Of a DNA stretch of 42,286 nt, positions 16,800 to 25,239 are shown piece by piece. The DNA is taken from NCBI RefSeq assembly GCF_900112345.1, contig NZ_FOLB01000018.1, positions 1-42,286 of the forward strand. Reading direction: 5' to 3'. Every line of letters begins with the position of its first letter. Within the stretch, counting starts at the first letter, position 1. Made by a program: the position numbers and the translations under genes. The stretch is from Nocardioides terrae. Its GTDB lineage: Bacteria; Actinomycetota; Actinomycetes; Propionibacteriales; Nocardioidaceae. The notes below the pieces were generated by a model that did not search any database, was not told the DNA's origin, and saw only the letters and a program-made list of their open reading frames with translations.

Positions 16800-17822
16800 T
16801 CAGAAGTCCTCGTCGAAGCCCACCGTGCCGCTGACGCCGACCTGGTAGGCCGACACCCGGCGCTCGAAGAAGTTCGACAGCTCCTGCACGTCCTGGAGCT
16901 CCATGAAGGCCAACGGGTTGCTCGAGCCGTAGATGACCGGCAGCCCGAGACGCTCCATCCGGCGGTCGGCGACGTACTCCAGGTAGCACCGCATATCGGC
17001 CGTGGACAGGCCGGCGACGCCGCCGCCGAGCAGGTCGGCGGCGAACTGCGCCTCAGCGTCGACGCCCTCCATCAGCATCTCCTTCACCGCGGCGGCGAGG
17101 TCGTCGTCGAAGAGGTCGGGCTCCTCCTCCCGGACCGTGTCGACGACGTCGAAGGCGAAGCCCATGTGCATCGACTCGTCGCGGAAGACCCAGTTGGTGC
17201 CCGACGCCAGGCCGTTGAGCAGGCCCCGGGAGCGCAGGAAGTAGACGTAGGCGAACGCGCCGTAGAAGAACAGCCCCTCGATCACCGCCGCGAAGCAGAT
17301 CAGGTTGAGCAGGAACGCCCGCCGGTCCTCCCGGGTGCGCAGCTCCTGGACCTCGAAGAGCGAGTCGATCCACCGGAAGCAGAAGTCGGCCTTGTGCTTG
17401 ATCGACGCGATGTTGTCGACGGCCGCGAAGGCCTCGTGCCGCTCTCGCTCGTCGGGGACGTAGGTGTCGAGCAGGGTCAGGTAGAACTGCACGTGCACGG
17501 CCTCCTCGAAGAGCTGCCGGCTCAGGTAGAGCCGCCCCTCCGGGCAGTTCACGTGCTGGTAGAGGTTGAGCACGAGGTTGTTGGCGACGATCGTGTCGCC
17601 GGTCGCGAAGAACGCGACCAGCCGGCCGACCAGGTGCCGCTCGGCCTCGGTGAGCCGCGCGAGGTCCTTGAGGTCGGAGTGCAGGTCCACCTCCTCGACG
17701 GTCCAGGTGTTCTTGATGGCGTCGCGGTAGCGGTCGTAGAAGTGCGGGTAGCGCATCGGCCGCAGCGTGAGGTTCATGCCCGGGTCGAGCAGCATCTGGT
17801 GGGTGGTGGTCTGGGTGCTCAC
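16800..17822 (-). CDS. nrdB: Class I ribonucleotide reductase, beta (radical) subunit
   Basis: A 340-residue small subunit that houses the di-iron tyrosyl radical. The ligand pattern is intact: Asp in DLHSD, Glu and His in FEEAVHVQFY with the radical Tyr four residues after the His, Glu in VIEGLFFY, and Glu/His in FRDESMHMGF. The C-terminus (GTVGFDEDF) is acidic and aromatic, as needed to dock on the alpha subunit. The GTG start overlaps the nrdA stop by four bases (GTGA), so the subunits are translationally coupled. A long palindrome follows the stop. Expression should follow the nrdA riboswitch and NrdR boxes upstream. Confidence 0.95.
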   Translation of the reverse strand: MSTQTTTHQMLLDPGMNLTLRPMRYPHFYDRYRDAIKNTWTVEEVDLHSDLKDLARLTEAERHLVGRLVAFFATGDTIVANNLVLNLYQHVNCPEGRLYLSRQLFEEAVHVQFYLTLLDTYVPDERERHEAFAAVDNIASIKHKADFCFRWIDSLFEVQELRTREDRRAFLLNLICFAAVIEGLFFYGAFAYVYFLRSRGLLNGLASGTNWVFRDESMHMGFAFDVVDTVREEEPDLFDDDLAAAVKEMLMEGVDAEAQFAADLLGGGVAGLSTADMRCYLEYVADRRMERLGLPVIYGSSNPLAFMELQDVQELSNFFERRVSAYQVGVSGTVGFDEDF

Positions 17823-20230
17823 TGGCAGGCCTCGCAGCTCTCGGGGTTCTCGAGGGAGCACGCGATGGCTTCCTCGGTGGTGGCGGTGGTGGCGGTGGCG
17901 ACGGTGGTCAGTGCCGGCTCGACGGCCCCACGCACGGTTGTCTGCTGGATGCGCGTGGCGGGGCGCGAGCGCAGGTAGTACGTCGTCTTGAGCCCCGCCT
18001 TCCACGCGTAGAGGTACATCGACGAGAGCCGCCCGATCGACGGACCGGCGATGAAGAGGTTGAGCGACTGGCTCTGGTCGACGTACGGCGCTCGGGCGGC
18101 CGCGAGGTCGATGAGCGCCTTCTGGGGCAGCTCCCACGCGGTCCGGAAGAGCGCCCGCACCTCCTCGGGCAGCGCGGTGATGCCCTGCACCGAGCCGTCG
18201 GCGCGCTTGACCGCCTCGCGGATCTCGGCGGTCCACAGCCCCCGGTCCTTGAGCTCGCGGACGAGCGCGCTGTTGACCTGCAGGAACTCGCCGGACAGCG
18301 TCTCGCGCTTGAACAGGTTCGACACCTGCGGCTCGATGCACTCGTAGCAGCCGGCGATGCTCGCGATGGTGGCCGTCGGCGCGATCGCGACGAGCAGGCT
18401 GTTGCGCAGCCCGTGCTCCTCGATCCGGCCGCGCAGCGCCGCCCACCGCTCGGTCTGGGTCGGCGTCACGCCCCAGAGGTCGGGCTGCAGCTCGCCTCGG
18501 GCCGCGCGGGTGTCGGCGTACGCCGGGTGAGGACCGTGCCGCTCGGCGAGCTCGGTGCTCACCTCGAGCGCGGTCAGGTAGACCTCCTCCTGGATGCGCG
18601 TCGACAGCTCGAGGGCCTCGGGCGAGTCGAAGGGCAGCCGCAGCGCGAAGAGGACGTCCTGCAGGCCCATCACGCCGAGCCCGACCGGGCGCCAGCGCGG
18701 GTTGGAGCGGGCCGACTCCTCGCTCGGGTAGTAGTTGATGTCGATGACGCGGTCGAGCAGCGGCACCGCCGTGCGGACGGTGGCGCGCAGCTTGTCCCAG
18801 TCGACGCCCCGCGCCAGCGGCGGGCGCTGGGTGCCCTCCCGGTCCAGCGGCACGAGGTGCTGGGCGAGGTTGACCGAGCCGAGGTTGCACACCGCGGTCT
18901 CGCCGTCGGAGGAGACCTCGATGATCTCGGTGCACAGGTTGGAGAGGTGGACGACGTTGCCGGTGACGGCGGTCTGGTTGGAGAGCCGGTTGGACGGGTC
19001 CTTGAACGTCATCCAGCCGTTGCCGGTCTGGGCGAGCGTGCGCATCATCCGGCCGTAGAGCGTCCGCGCCTTGACGGTCCGGACGACGGTGCCGGCCGCC
19101 TCGAGCTCGCGGTAGCGCGCGTCGAACGCCTCGCCCCACAGGTCCGGCAGCTCCGGCGCCTCGTCGGGGTCGATGAGCGACCAGTCGGCGTCCGCCTCGA
19201 CCCGGCGCATGAACTCGTCGGGGATCCAGTGGGCCAGGTTGAGGTTGTGCGTGCGCCGGGCGTCCTCGCCGGTGTTCTCGCGCAGCTCGAGGAACTCCTC
19301 GACGTCGGGGTGCCAGGGCTCGAGGTACACGCAGGCGGCACCCTTGCGGCGGCCGCCCTGGTTGACGGCGGCGACGCTCGCGTCGAGGGTGCGCAGGAAC
19401 GGCACGATCCCGTTGGACTGGCCGTTCGTCCCGCGGATCAGCGCGCCACGGCCACGGACCCGCGAGAACGACAGCCCGATCCCGCCGGCGAACTTGGAGA
19501 GCTTCGCGATCTGGGCGTAGCGGCTGTAGATCGAGTCCAGCTCGTCGCGCGGCGAGTCGACGAGGTAGCACGAGGACATCTGGGTGTGCCGCGTGCCCGA
19601 GTTGAAGAGGGTAGGGCTGCTCGGCAGGTAGGCCAACGACGACATCAGCCGGTAGAACCCGATCGCCTCGGCCGGCCGCTGCGCCAGGCCGCACGCGACG
19701 CGGAGCAGGAAAAACTGCGGCGTCTCGATGACCTGCCGGCTGGTCGGGTGGCGCAGCAGGTAGCGGTCGTAGACGGTGCGAAGCCCGAAGTACTCGAACC
19801 GCTGGTCGCCGTCCGGGTCGACGGCGACGTCGAGCTTGCGGGCGTTGTCCTTGACGAACCGGGCCGTGTCGTCGCCGATCAGCCCCTCGGCGTGGCCGAG
19901 CGCGATCGCCTGGCTGAAGGACGCGACGCCCTGGTTGCGGACCTCCTTGTCGACGTACCCGGCCAGCAGGCGCGCGGCCAGCCGGGAGTACGCCGGCTCC
20001 TCGCTGATCAGCTCGGCGGCGGTCTGGATCGACAGCCGGTCCAGCTCGGCGGTCGTCGCGCCGTCGTACAGGCCGCTGATCGTGCGGGTCGCGACCCGCA
20101 TCGGATCGACGTCGGGCAGGTCGCCGCTCACGCGGTCGACGGCACGGACGATCTTGTTGACGTCGACGTGCTCGGTGTCGCCGTTGCGCTTGCGCACGGC
20201 CATGCGGGGTGGTGCTTCGGTGACCGTCAT
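17819..20230 (-). CDS. nrdA: Class I ribonucleotide reductase, alpha (catalytic) subunit
   Basis: An 803-residue large subunit that reduces ribonucleotides to deoxyribonucleotides. Residues 9-95 are an ATP-cone (MAVRKRNGDTEHVDVNKIVRA), the allosteric activity site. Active-site features are intact: MSSCYLVD with the first redox Cys, LSNLCTEI with the thiyl-radical Cys and Glu, AVCNLGSVN with the partner Cys, and the C-terminal SCEACQ redox pair. The length is typical. The ATG follows GAGGGGAG, which can be sequestered in a hairpin. Upstream lie a cobalamin riboswitch and probable NrdR sites, so the gene is expected to be off when B12 is plentiful, implying a B12-dependent class II reductase (nrdJ) elsewhere in the genome. 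Confidence 0.96.
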   Translation of the reverse strand: MTVTEAPPRMAVRKRNGDTEHVDVNKIVRAVDRVSGDLPDVDPMRVATRTISGLYDGATTAELDRLSIQTAAELISEEPAYSRLAARLLAGYVDKEVRNQGVASFSQAIALGHAEGLIGDDTARFVKDNARKLDVAVDPDGDQRFEYFGLRTVYDRYLLRHPTSRQVIETPQFFLLRVACGLAQRPAEAIGFYRLMSSLAYLPSSPTLFNSGTRHTQMSSCYLVDSPRDELDSIYSRYAQIAKLSKFAGGIGLSFSRVRGRGALIRGTNGQSNGIVPFLRTLDASVAAVNQGGRRKGAACVYLEPWHPDVEEFLELRENTGEDARRTHNLNLAHWIPDEFMRRVEADADWSLIDPDEAPELPDLWGEAFDARYRELEAAGTVVRTVKARTLYGRMMRTLAQTGNGWMTFKDPSNRLSNQTAVTGNVVHLSNLCTEIIEVSSDGETAVCNLGSVNLAQHLVPLDREGTQRPPLARGVDWDKLRATVRTAVPLLDRVIDINYYPSEESARSNPRWRPVGLGVMGLQDVLFALRLPFDSPEALELSTRIQEEVYLTALEVSTELAERHGPHPAYADTRAARGELQPDLWGVTPTQTERWAALRGRIEEHGLRNSLLVAIAPTATIASIAGCYECIEPQVSNLFKRETLSGEFLQVNSALVRELKDRGLWTAEIREAVKRADGSVQGITALPEEVRALFRTAWELPQKALIDLAAARAPYVDQSQSLNLFIAGPSIGRLSSMYLYAWKAGLKTTYYLRSRPATRIQQTTVRGAVEPALTTVATATTATTEEAIACSLENPESCEACQ

Positions 20231-20238
20231 CGGTCTCT

Positions 20239-20262
20239 CCCCTCGGAGTCAGGCTCGAGGGG
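20239..20262 (-). promoter_or_regulatory. Hairpin that can hide the nrdA Shine-Dalgarno sequence
   Basis: On the nrdA transcript CCCCTCG (20262..20256) can pair perfectly with CGAGGGG (20245..20239), and the second arm contains the Shine-Dalgarno GAGGGGAG just before the ATG at 20230. It lies about 85 bases after the riboswitch core and is a candidate expression platform acting on translation. Confidence 0.5.
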
Positions 20263-20346
20263 GGACGACGAGGCAGCGCGCGAGCACCACCAGGGCGTCG
20301 GCCCTCCCTCGGGGCCTCGGACCACCACATCCGGCGGATGCGGTGC

Positions 20347-20461
20347 GCTGGCAGGTGTCGGACTCGTGCCTCCTGGGGAGGCGCTCACCGTTGCGGGGCA
20401 GTCCCGGACTTCCACCGGGTTCCCTGTTGTCTCCCCGCGCCTTGCGACGCGGGGAACCAGC
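20347..20461 (-). ncRNA. Cobalamin (B12) riboswitch upstream of nrdAB
   Basis: Read on the minus strand, the conserved core is unmistakable: closing stem GCTGG/CCAGC (20461..20457 with 20351..20347), a CCCCGCG...CGCGGGG hairpin, CCCGG-TGGAAG-TCCGGG, the invariant GACTGCCCCGCAACGGT, and the B12 box AGTCCGACACCTGCC. Cobalamin binding should lower expression of nrdAB. In Streptomyces a B12 riboswitch on class Ia nrd genes is established, matching this arrangement. Confidence 0.95.
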
Positions 20462-20469
20462 TGCGTCGA

Positions 20470-20485
20470 CCACCATATGTAGTGG
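20470..20485. promoter_or_regulatory. Probable NrdR box 1 upstream of nrdAB
   Basis: CCACTACATATGGTGG on the minus strand is a near-palindrome close to the NrdR consensus ACACWATATATWGTGT, differing at four positions by my count. It includes TATGGT, a possible -10 element that would start transcription near 20464, right at the 5' edge of the riboswitch. NrdR would repress by covering the promoter. Confidence 0.65.
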
Positions 20486-20501
20486 CGACACCGGAGCGCG
20501 G

Positions 20502-20517
20502 GACCCAGATGTTGGGT
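20502..20517. promoter_or_regulatory. Probable NrdR box 2 upstream of nrdAB
   Basis: A second palindromic site, ACCCAGATGTTGGGT, centred 32 bases (about three helical turns) from box 1. NrdR boxes typically occur in pairs at this spacing. Alone it is a weak match to the consensus (about nine of 16); the spacing is the main support. Confidence 0.5.
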
Positions 20518-20674
20518 CGGCGTGTCGCGGCTCTGCCCGGCGGCCGGTCGTTCGGCCGCTCCGCGCGAGCCGGCGTGAGGTCGGCCACAACGTCCGGCCC
20601 GTGAGACGACTCGGGGGGTCGGGTCACCGGCCGCTCGTTAGGCTTCCCTTAGCAGCCTTTGGAGGAAACCTTTC

Positions 20675-22015
20675 ATGCGACCCATCCGTGTGGCCGTCGT
20701 CGGGGCCGGACCCGCCGGCATCTACGCCGCCGACATCCTGACCCGTGAGCACGAGCAGGCTCACGTCGACGTCATCGAGCGACTGCCCGCGCCCTACGGC
20801 CTCGTGCGCTACGGCGTCGCGCCCGACCACCCGCGCATCAAGGAGATCATCAAGGCCCTCCGCCGGGTGCTCGACAACGAGCGCATCCGCTTCTTCGGCA
20901 ACGTCGACTTCGGCAACGACCTCAAGCTCGACGACCTGCGCCGCTACTACGACGCGGTGATCTTCGCGACGGGCGCCATGGCCGACCGCGCGCTCAACAT
21001 CCCCGGCGCCGACCTGCCGCAGAGCTACGGCGCCGCCGACTTCGTGTCGTGGTACGCCGGCCACCCCGACGTACCCCGTGACTGGCCGCTGGACGCCGAG
21101 TCCGTCGCCGTCGTCGGCGCCGGCAACGTCGCCCTCGACGTCGCCCGCATGCTGGCCAAGCCGGCCGACGAGCAGCTCGTCACCGAGATCGCCGACAACG
21201 TCTACCAGGGCCTGAAGGCCAACCGGGCGAAGATCGTGCACGTCTTCGCCCGCCGGGGCCCGGCGCACATCAAGTTCTCCCCGATGGAGCTGCGCGAGCT
21301 CTCCCACTCCCCTTCGGTCGACGTGTTCGTCACCGAGGAGGGCTTCGAGATCGACGACGCCGGCCAGGCCGCGATCTCGGCACACAAGGGCACCAAGCTC
21401 GTCGTCGACACGCTGCTGAAGTACCTCGAGGCGGAGCCGACCGGCGCCCCGCACCAGATCCGCATCCACATGATGCAGAACCCCGTCGAGATCCTCGGCG
21501 AAGACGGCAACGTGGTCGCGATCCGCTCCGAGCGGACCGAGTACAACGGCGACGGCACCGTGCGCGGCACCGGCGAGTTCACCGACACGCCCGTCCAGGC
21601 GGTCTACCGCGCCGTCGGCTACCTCTCGTCGGCTCTCCCCGACGTGCCGTTCGACGACAGCAACGGCGTCATCCCGAACGACGGCGGCCGCGTCCTCGAC
21701 GACGGCCAGCAGGTGCCGGGCGTCTACGTCACCGGGTGGGTCAAGCGGGGCCCGGTGGGCCTCATCGGGCACACCAAGTCTGACGCCAAGGAGACCATCG
21801 AGCACCTGCTCGCCGACCTCGACTCGACCCCGGCCCCCGAGGCCGGCGGCGCCGACGCGATCGTCGAGCACCTCGAGGCCCGCGGCGTGGAGTACACCAC
21901 CGAGGCAGGCTGGGCGCTCCTCGACGCCCACGAGATGTCGCTCGGCGAGCCCCACGGTCGCGAGCGCATCAAGGTCGTCCCCCGCGACGAGATGATCCGC
22001 ATCTCCCGCTCCTGA
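20675..22015 (+). CDS. fprA: FAD-dependent ferredoxin-NADP+ reductase (FprA / adrenodoxin reductase type)
   Basis: A 446-residue flavoprotein moving electrons between NADPH and ferredoxin. It begins with the FAD-binding VAVVGAGPAGIYAADIL, followed by APYGLVRYGVAPDHPRIK, typical of the adrenodoxin reductase family. The NADPH-binding VAVVGAGNVALDVARML is in the middle, and GVYVTGWVKRGPVGLIGHTK near the C-terminus is diagnostic. The ATG follows GGAGG at 20659-20663. No ferredoxin gene is adjacent, so the partner is unknown. It faces away from nrdAB, and its 3' end runs into the 22-bp repeat array. Confidence 0.95.
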   Translation: MRPIRVAVVGAGPAGIYAADILTREHEQAHVDVIERLPAPYGLVRYGVAPDHPRIKEIIKALRRVLDNERIRFFGNVDFGNDLKLDDLRRYYDAVIFATGAMADRALNIPGADLPQSYGAADFVSWYAGHPDVPRDWPLDAESVAVVGAGNVALDVARMLAKPADEQLVTEIADNVYQGLKANRAKIVHVFARRGPAHIKFSPMELRELSHSPSVDVFVTEEGFEIDDAGQAAISAHKGTKLVVDTLLKYLEAEPTGAPHQIRIHMMQNPVEILGEDGNVVAIRSERTEYNGDGTVRGTGEFTDTPVQAVYRAVGYLSSALPDVPFDDSNGVIPNDGGRVLDDGQQVPGVYVTGWVKRGPVGLIGHTKSDAKETIEHLLADLDSTPAPEAGGADAIVEHLEARGVEYTTEAGWALLDAHEMSLGEPHGRERIKVVPRDEMIRISRS

Positions 22016-22018
22016 CCG

Positions 22019-22188
22019 CCGAGGAGTCATTCCCTCAGCGCCGAGGGGTCGATCCTGACGGCCCGAGGAGTCCATCCGTTCATACCGAGAGGTCGATCCG
22101 CTCCGGCGGATTGACCTCTCGGTGCGTCTGGGGTGACTCCTCGATGCGGAGGGGGTGACTCCTCGGTGCTGAGGGATCGACTCCTCGG
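22019..22188. repeat. Convergent array of eight 22-bp repeats (four forward, four reverse)
   Basis: Forward units start at 22019, 22041, 22063 and 22085; each opens with CCGAGGAGTC or a one- to two-base variant (CCGAGGGGTC, CCGAGAGGTC) followed by 12 more variable bases. Reverse units occupy 22101-22122, 22123-22144, 22145-22166 and 22167-22188 and end in GACTCCTCGG or a variant. The innermost forward and reverse units share six bases (CTCCGG), forming a 38-bp hairpin with 16-bp arms. The array fills the gap between the convergent fprA and deaminase genes and probably ends both transcripts, but the head-to-head design is unusual. Confidence 0.93.
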
Positions 22189-22198
22189 CGGGGGAGGG

Positions 22199-23203
22199 TC
22201 AGCCGGCGAGGTAGGAGTCGATCTCGCCGAGGATGCGCTGCTTGACGTCGTCGGGGGCGAAGGAGACGTCGACCGAGGTGCGGGCCAGGTCGGCGATGCC
22301 GTCGCGGTCGAGGTCGAGCAGCTCGGCGGCGATCTCGTACTCGCGGTTGAGCGTGGTGTTGAACATCGGCGGATCGTCGGACGCGATCGAGACGAGGACG
22401 CCGGCCTCGACGAACCTCCGCAGCGGGTGCTCCTCGAGCGACGCGACCGCGCGGGTGGCGACGTTGGAGGACGGGCAGACCTCGAGCGCGATGCCCTCCT
22501 CGGCGAGGTGCTCGAGCAGGGTGAAGTCGTGCGCGGACGACGTGCCGTGCCCGATCCGCTCCGCGCCGAGCAGCCGTACGGCGTCCCAGACCGTCTCGGG
22601 CCCCGTGGTCTCACCGCTGTGCGGGACCGAGTGGAGGCCGGCGGCGAGAGCGGCCTCGAAGTGCGGCTGGAACTGCGGCCGCGGCACGCCCACCTCGGGC
22701 CCGCCGAGACCGAAGCCGACCAGCGCGTCGACGCGGTGGTCGAGCGCGTAGCCCAGCGTCGCTTCGGCCGCCGGGACGCCCAGCTCGCCGGGGATGTCGT
22801 AGATCCACCGGAGGACCAGCCCGAAGTCGCGCTCCGCCGCCACCCGGGCGTCCTCGATCGCCTCGGTGTAGGCCTCGATCGGGATGCCGCGGATCACCGA
22901 CGTGTGCGGGGTGCAGGTGAGCTCGGCGTACCGCAGCGACTGCCCCTCGGCCATGTCGCGGGCGACCTCGTAGGTGAGGTAGCGGATGTCCTCCGGCGTG
23001 CGGACCAGGTCGACCACGGAGAGGTAGACGTCGATGAAGTGGCCGAAGTCGCGGAACTCGAAGTACTTCCGCAGCTCCTCGAGGTCCGTGGGTACGACGC
23101 CCGGGTGACGGGACGCCAGCTCGGAGACGATCCGCGGTGAGACGGAGCCGATGTGGTGGACGTGGAGCTCGGCCTTGGGGAGGCCCTGGATGAAGTCGCG
23201 CAC
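22199..23203 (-). CDS. Adenosine deaminase family protein (substrate uncertain)
   Basis: A 334-residue amidohydrolase-fold deaminase. Family residues are visible: ELHVHHIGSV (first metal-binding His pair), the His of SVPHSGE with the catalytic Glu, AERIGHGTS, and SDDPPMFNTTL with the metal-ligand Asp. The family's more common first motif is HLHLDG and the last often reads TDDP; the HHIGS and SDDPPMFNT variants mean the substrate could be adenosine, adenine or another 6-aminopurine compound such as aminodeoxyfutalosine. The start is GTG at 23203. The gene follows a BenE-type transporter gene by 37 bases on the same strand, so the two may be co-transcribed. Confidence 0.87.
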   Translation of the reverse strand: MRDFIQGLPKAELHVHHIGSVSPRIVSELASRHPGVVPTDLEELRKYFEFRDFGHFIDVYLSVVDLVRTPEDIRYLTYEVARDMAEGQSLRYAELTCTPHTSVIRGIPIEAYTEAIEDARVAAERDFGLVLRWIYDIPGELGVPAAEATLGYALDHRVDALVGFGLGGPEVGVPRPQFQPHFEAALAAGLHSVPHSGETTGPETVWDAVRLLGAERIGHGTSSAHDFTLLEHLAEEGIALEVCPSSNVATRAVASLEEHPLRRFVEAGVLVSIASDDPPMFNTTLNREYEIAAELLDLDRDGIADLARTSVDVSFAPDDVKQRILGEIDSYLAG

Positions 23204-23240
23204 GACGCGATCGTGCCACCGACCGAGCGGCCGCGCATCG

Positions 23241-24392
23241 TCAGGCGGGTACGCGGCGGTGGGTGACCGCCCGCACGGCGAGGCCGGCGACCACCGCCCA
23301 GAACGCGGCGCCGATCCCGGCGAGGCTCACGCCGCTCGCGGCGACCACGAACGTCACCACCGCGGCCTCCCGCCCGTCCACGGTCGACGTCGCTCCGGCC
23401 AGCGCCGACCCGAGGGTCCCCAGCAGCGCCAGTCCCGCGACGGCACCGACGACGCCGGCCGGTGCGGCCGCCGCGACGCCCGCCAGCACGGTCGCGAGCG
23501 CCGCCAGCACCAGGTAGGTCCAGCCCGCCGTCCTCGCCGCACGCCACCGACGCCCCGGATCGGGGTCCGCCTCCGGGCCCGCCGCCAGGGCGGCGGTGAT
23601 GGCAGCGAGGTTGACCGCGTGCCCCCCGGCGACCGCACCGACGACGGTTCCGAGGCCGGTGACGGTCATCGTGGCGCGCCAGGGGACGACGTACCCGAAC
23701 GACGACATGACCGCGACGCCCGGGACGTTCTGCGAGGCCATCGTGACCACGTAGAGCGGGATCGCCAGCGACAGCACCGCTGACCAGGTGAGAGTGGGGG
23801 CGGTCAGCTCGACGTGCGGGAGCAGTGGACCGTCGAGCCCGCCGTCCCGAGCCAGGTCGAGCGCGATCCCGGCCAGCGCCACGACGAAGGCGACGGGCAC
23901 GGCCCAGCGCGGCGCCAACCGCACCAGCACCAACCACGTGACCACGATCGGCGCGACCAGCAACGGGTCGTCGACCAGGCCGCGGACCGGCTCGACGCAG
24001 AGCGCGAGCAGCACGCCGGCCAGCATGGCCTGCGCGATCGGTGCCGGGATGGCGGCGATCAGAGCGCCGAGCCGCGGCCAGAAGCCCGTCAGCAGGATGA
24101 GCCCGCCGGTCACCAGGAACGCGCCGACGGCCGCGGACCACCCGCCGGCCACCGCTCCCGTCGAAGCGAGCAACGCGGCACCGGGCGTGGACCAGGCGAG
24201 CGTGAGGGGCAACCGGTAGCGACTGGTGAGCCAGAGCATGCCGAGCCCCTGGGCCAAGCAGACGGCGACCAGGCCGGACGCCGCTTGGGCGGGGGTCGCG
24301 CCGACCGCGCGCAGCCCGGCCAGTACGACCGCGAAGGAGCTGGTGAAGCCGATCAGCGCCGTCATGATGCCGGCGGCCACGGTGCGTTCCAT
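23241..24392 (-). CDS. BenE-family (benzoate/H+ symporter-like) membrane transporter
   Basis: A 383-residue integral membrane protein, almost wholly hydrophobic with about 11-12 segments. N-terminal IMTALIGFTSSFAVVLAGL, LTLAWSTPGAALLA, and VVTMASQNVPGVAVM with the later GGHAVNLAAITAALAAG match the BenE family. The length is usual for the family. The ATG at 24392 was chosen because the first membrane segment starts directly after it. No benzoate-degradation genes are nearby; its neighbours are a purine-type deaminase 37 bases downstream and an acyltransferase 79 bases upstream. The substrate is open, and a nucleobase is possible given the neighbour. Confidence 0.88.
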   Translation of the reverse strand: MERTVAAGIMTALIGFTSSFAVVLAGLRAVGATPAQAASGLVAVCLAQGLGMLWLTSRYRLPLTLAWSTPGAALLASTGAVAGGWSAAVGAFLVTGGLILLTGFWPRLGALIAAIPAPIAQAMLAGVLLALCVEPVRGLVDDPLLVAPIVVTWLVLVRLAPRWAVPVAFVVALAGIALDLARDGGLDGPLLPHVELTAPTLTWSAVLSLAIPLYVVTMASQNVPGVAVMSSFGYVVPWRATMTVTGLGTVVGAVAGGHAVNLAAITAALAAGPEADPDPGRRWRAARTAGWTYLVLAALATVLAGVAAAAPAGVVGAVAGLALLGTLGSALAGATSTVDGREAAVVTFVVAASGVSLAGIGAAFWAVVAGLAVRAVTHRRVPA

Positions 24393-24471
24393 GGACGAGA
24401 ACGCTAGGGGCTGGCCGGGGCGGTGGTCGGCGGCGTCCGAATGTTCGTCAGCACGCGCCGGTCCCGCGACG

Positions 24472-25239
24472 TCAGCGCTCCGAGCGCTTCGCGGCCTTGC
24501 GCTCGGCCCGCTGCCGGCGCTCCTCGGCATACATCGCCTCGGCCTCCTCCAGGGTGGGCGCCGAGCCGCCGTACGCCTTCGGCACCCACCAGGCGCCGGG
24601 CGGCCGCTCCTCGGCGGGATAGTCGGTGATCAGCCGGTCGAGCATCCCCTCCATCGTCGCCTGCAGCGCCGCGGTCTCGCCGACCGGGTCGTCGCCACTC
24701 GGGTGGATCGGCGCGCCCACCTCGATGCCGACGGTCTTGTGCCGCGACAGGTCCATCTTGCGGCCCTTGGTGAGGAAGCGCTGGGTGCCGAAGAGCACGA
24801 TCGGGATGAGCGGTACGCCGGCGTCGGCGGCGATCCGCACTGCGCCGGTCTTGAGCGGCTTGATGAGGAAGCTCCGCGACAGCGTGGCCTCCGGGAAGAT
24901 CCCGACGACCTCGCCGTCGCGCAGCCTCTGGGCCGCGACCGCCATCGACTCGGCCCCGGCCTCGCGGTCGACGCTGATGTGGTGGAACGACCTCATCACC
25001 GGCCCGCCGATCGGGTGCTCGAAGACCTCGCGCTTGGCCATGAACCGGGTCAACCGGCCGCGCTCGGCGGCGGGGAAGCCGGCCATCACGTAGTCCACGA
25101 ACGAGACGTGGTTGATGGCGATCAGGGCGCCCCCGGACGTCGGGATGTGCTCGAGGCCGCTCATCCGCAGCCTCACGTCACCGAGCCGGAACCAGGCCCG
25201 CGCGGCGGCGATCGTGATCGGGTAGCTGATGTCGACCAT
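24472..25239 (-). CDS. 1-acyl-sn-glycerol-3-phosphate acyltransferase (PlsC family)
   Basis: A 255-residue membrane-associated acyltransferase of phospholipid synthesis. The catalytic NHVSFVD motif (residues 43-49, H-x4-D) is followed by the substrate-binding FPEATLSRSF and GVPLIPIVLFGT. The conserved arginine context PVMRSFHHISVDR is also present. The C-terminal 50 residues are charged and Arg/Glu-rich (EERRQRAERKAAKRSER), likely a tail. The length is usual. It is followed after 79 bases by the BenE-type gene on the same strand. The acyl donor and acceptor cannot be decided from the sequence. Confidence 0.92.
   Translation of the reverse strand: MVDISYPITIAAARAWFRLGDVRLRMSGLEHIPTSGGALIAINHVSFVDYVMAGFPAAERGRLTRFMAKREVFEHPIGGPVMRSFHHISVDREAGAESMAVAAQRLRDGEVVGIFPEATLSRSFLIKPLKTGAVRIAADAGVPLIPIVLFGTQRFLTKGRKMDLSRHKTVGIEVGAPIHPSGDDPVGETAALQATMEGMLDRLITDYPAEERPPGAWWVPKAYGGSAPTLEEAEAMYAEERRQRAERKAAKRSER

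Noticed and set aside
20641..20674. IdeR/DtxR iron box upstream of fprA (TTAGGCTTCCCTTAG)
   Set aside because: Only about ten of 19 positions match the palindromic consensus and the right half-site is missing.
22019..22188. CRISPR array or short coding gene
   Set aside because: Units are contiguous, flip orientation midway, and contain no credible open frame with a ribosome site.
23241..24392. Part of an aromatic (benzoate) degradation cluster
   Set aside because: No ring-cleavage or benzoate oxidation genes lie within 10 kb; the homogentisate genes are on the far side of nrdAB and a different pathway.
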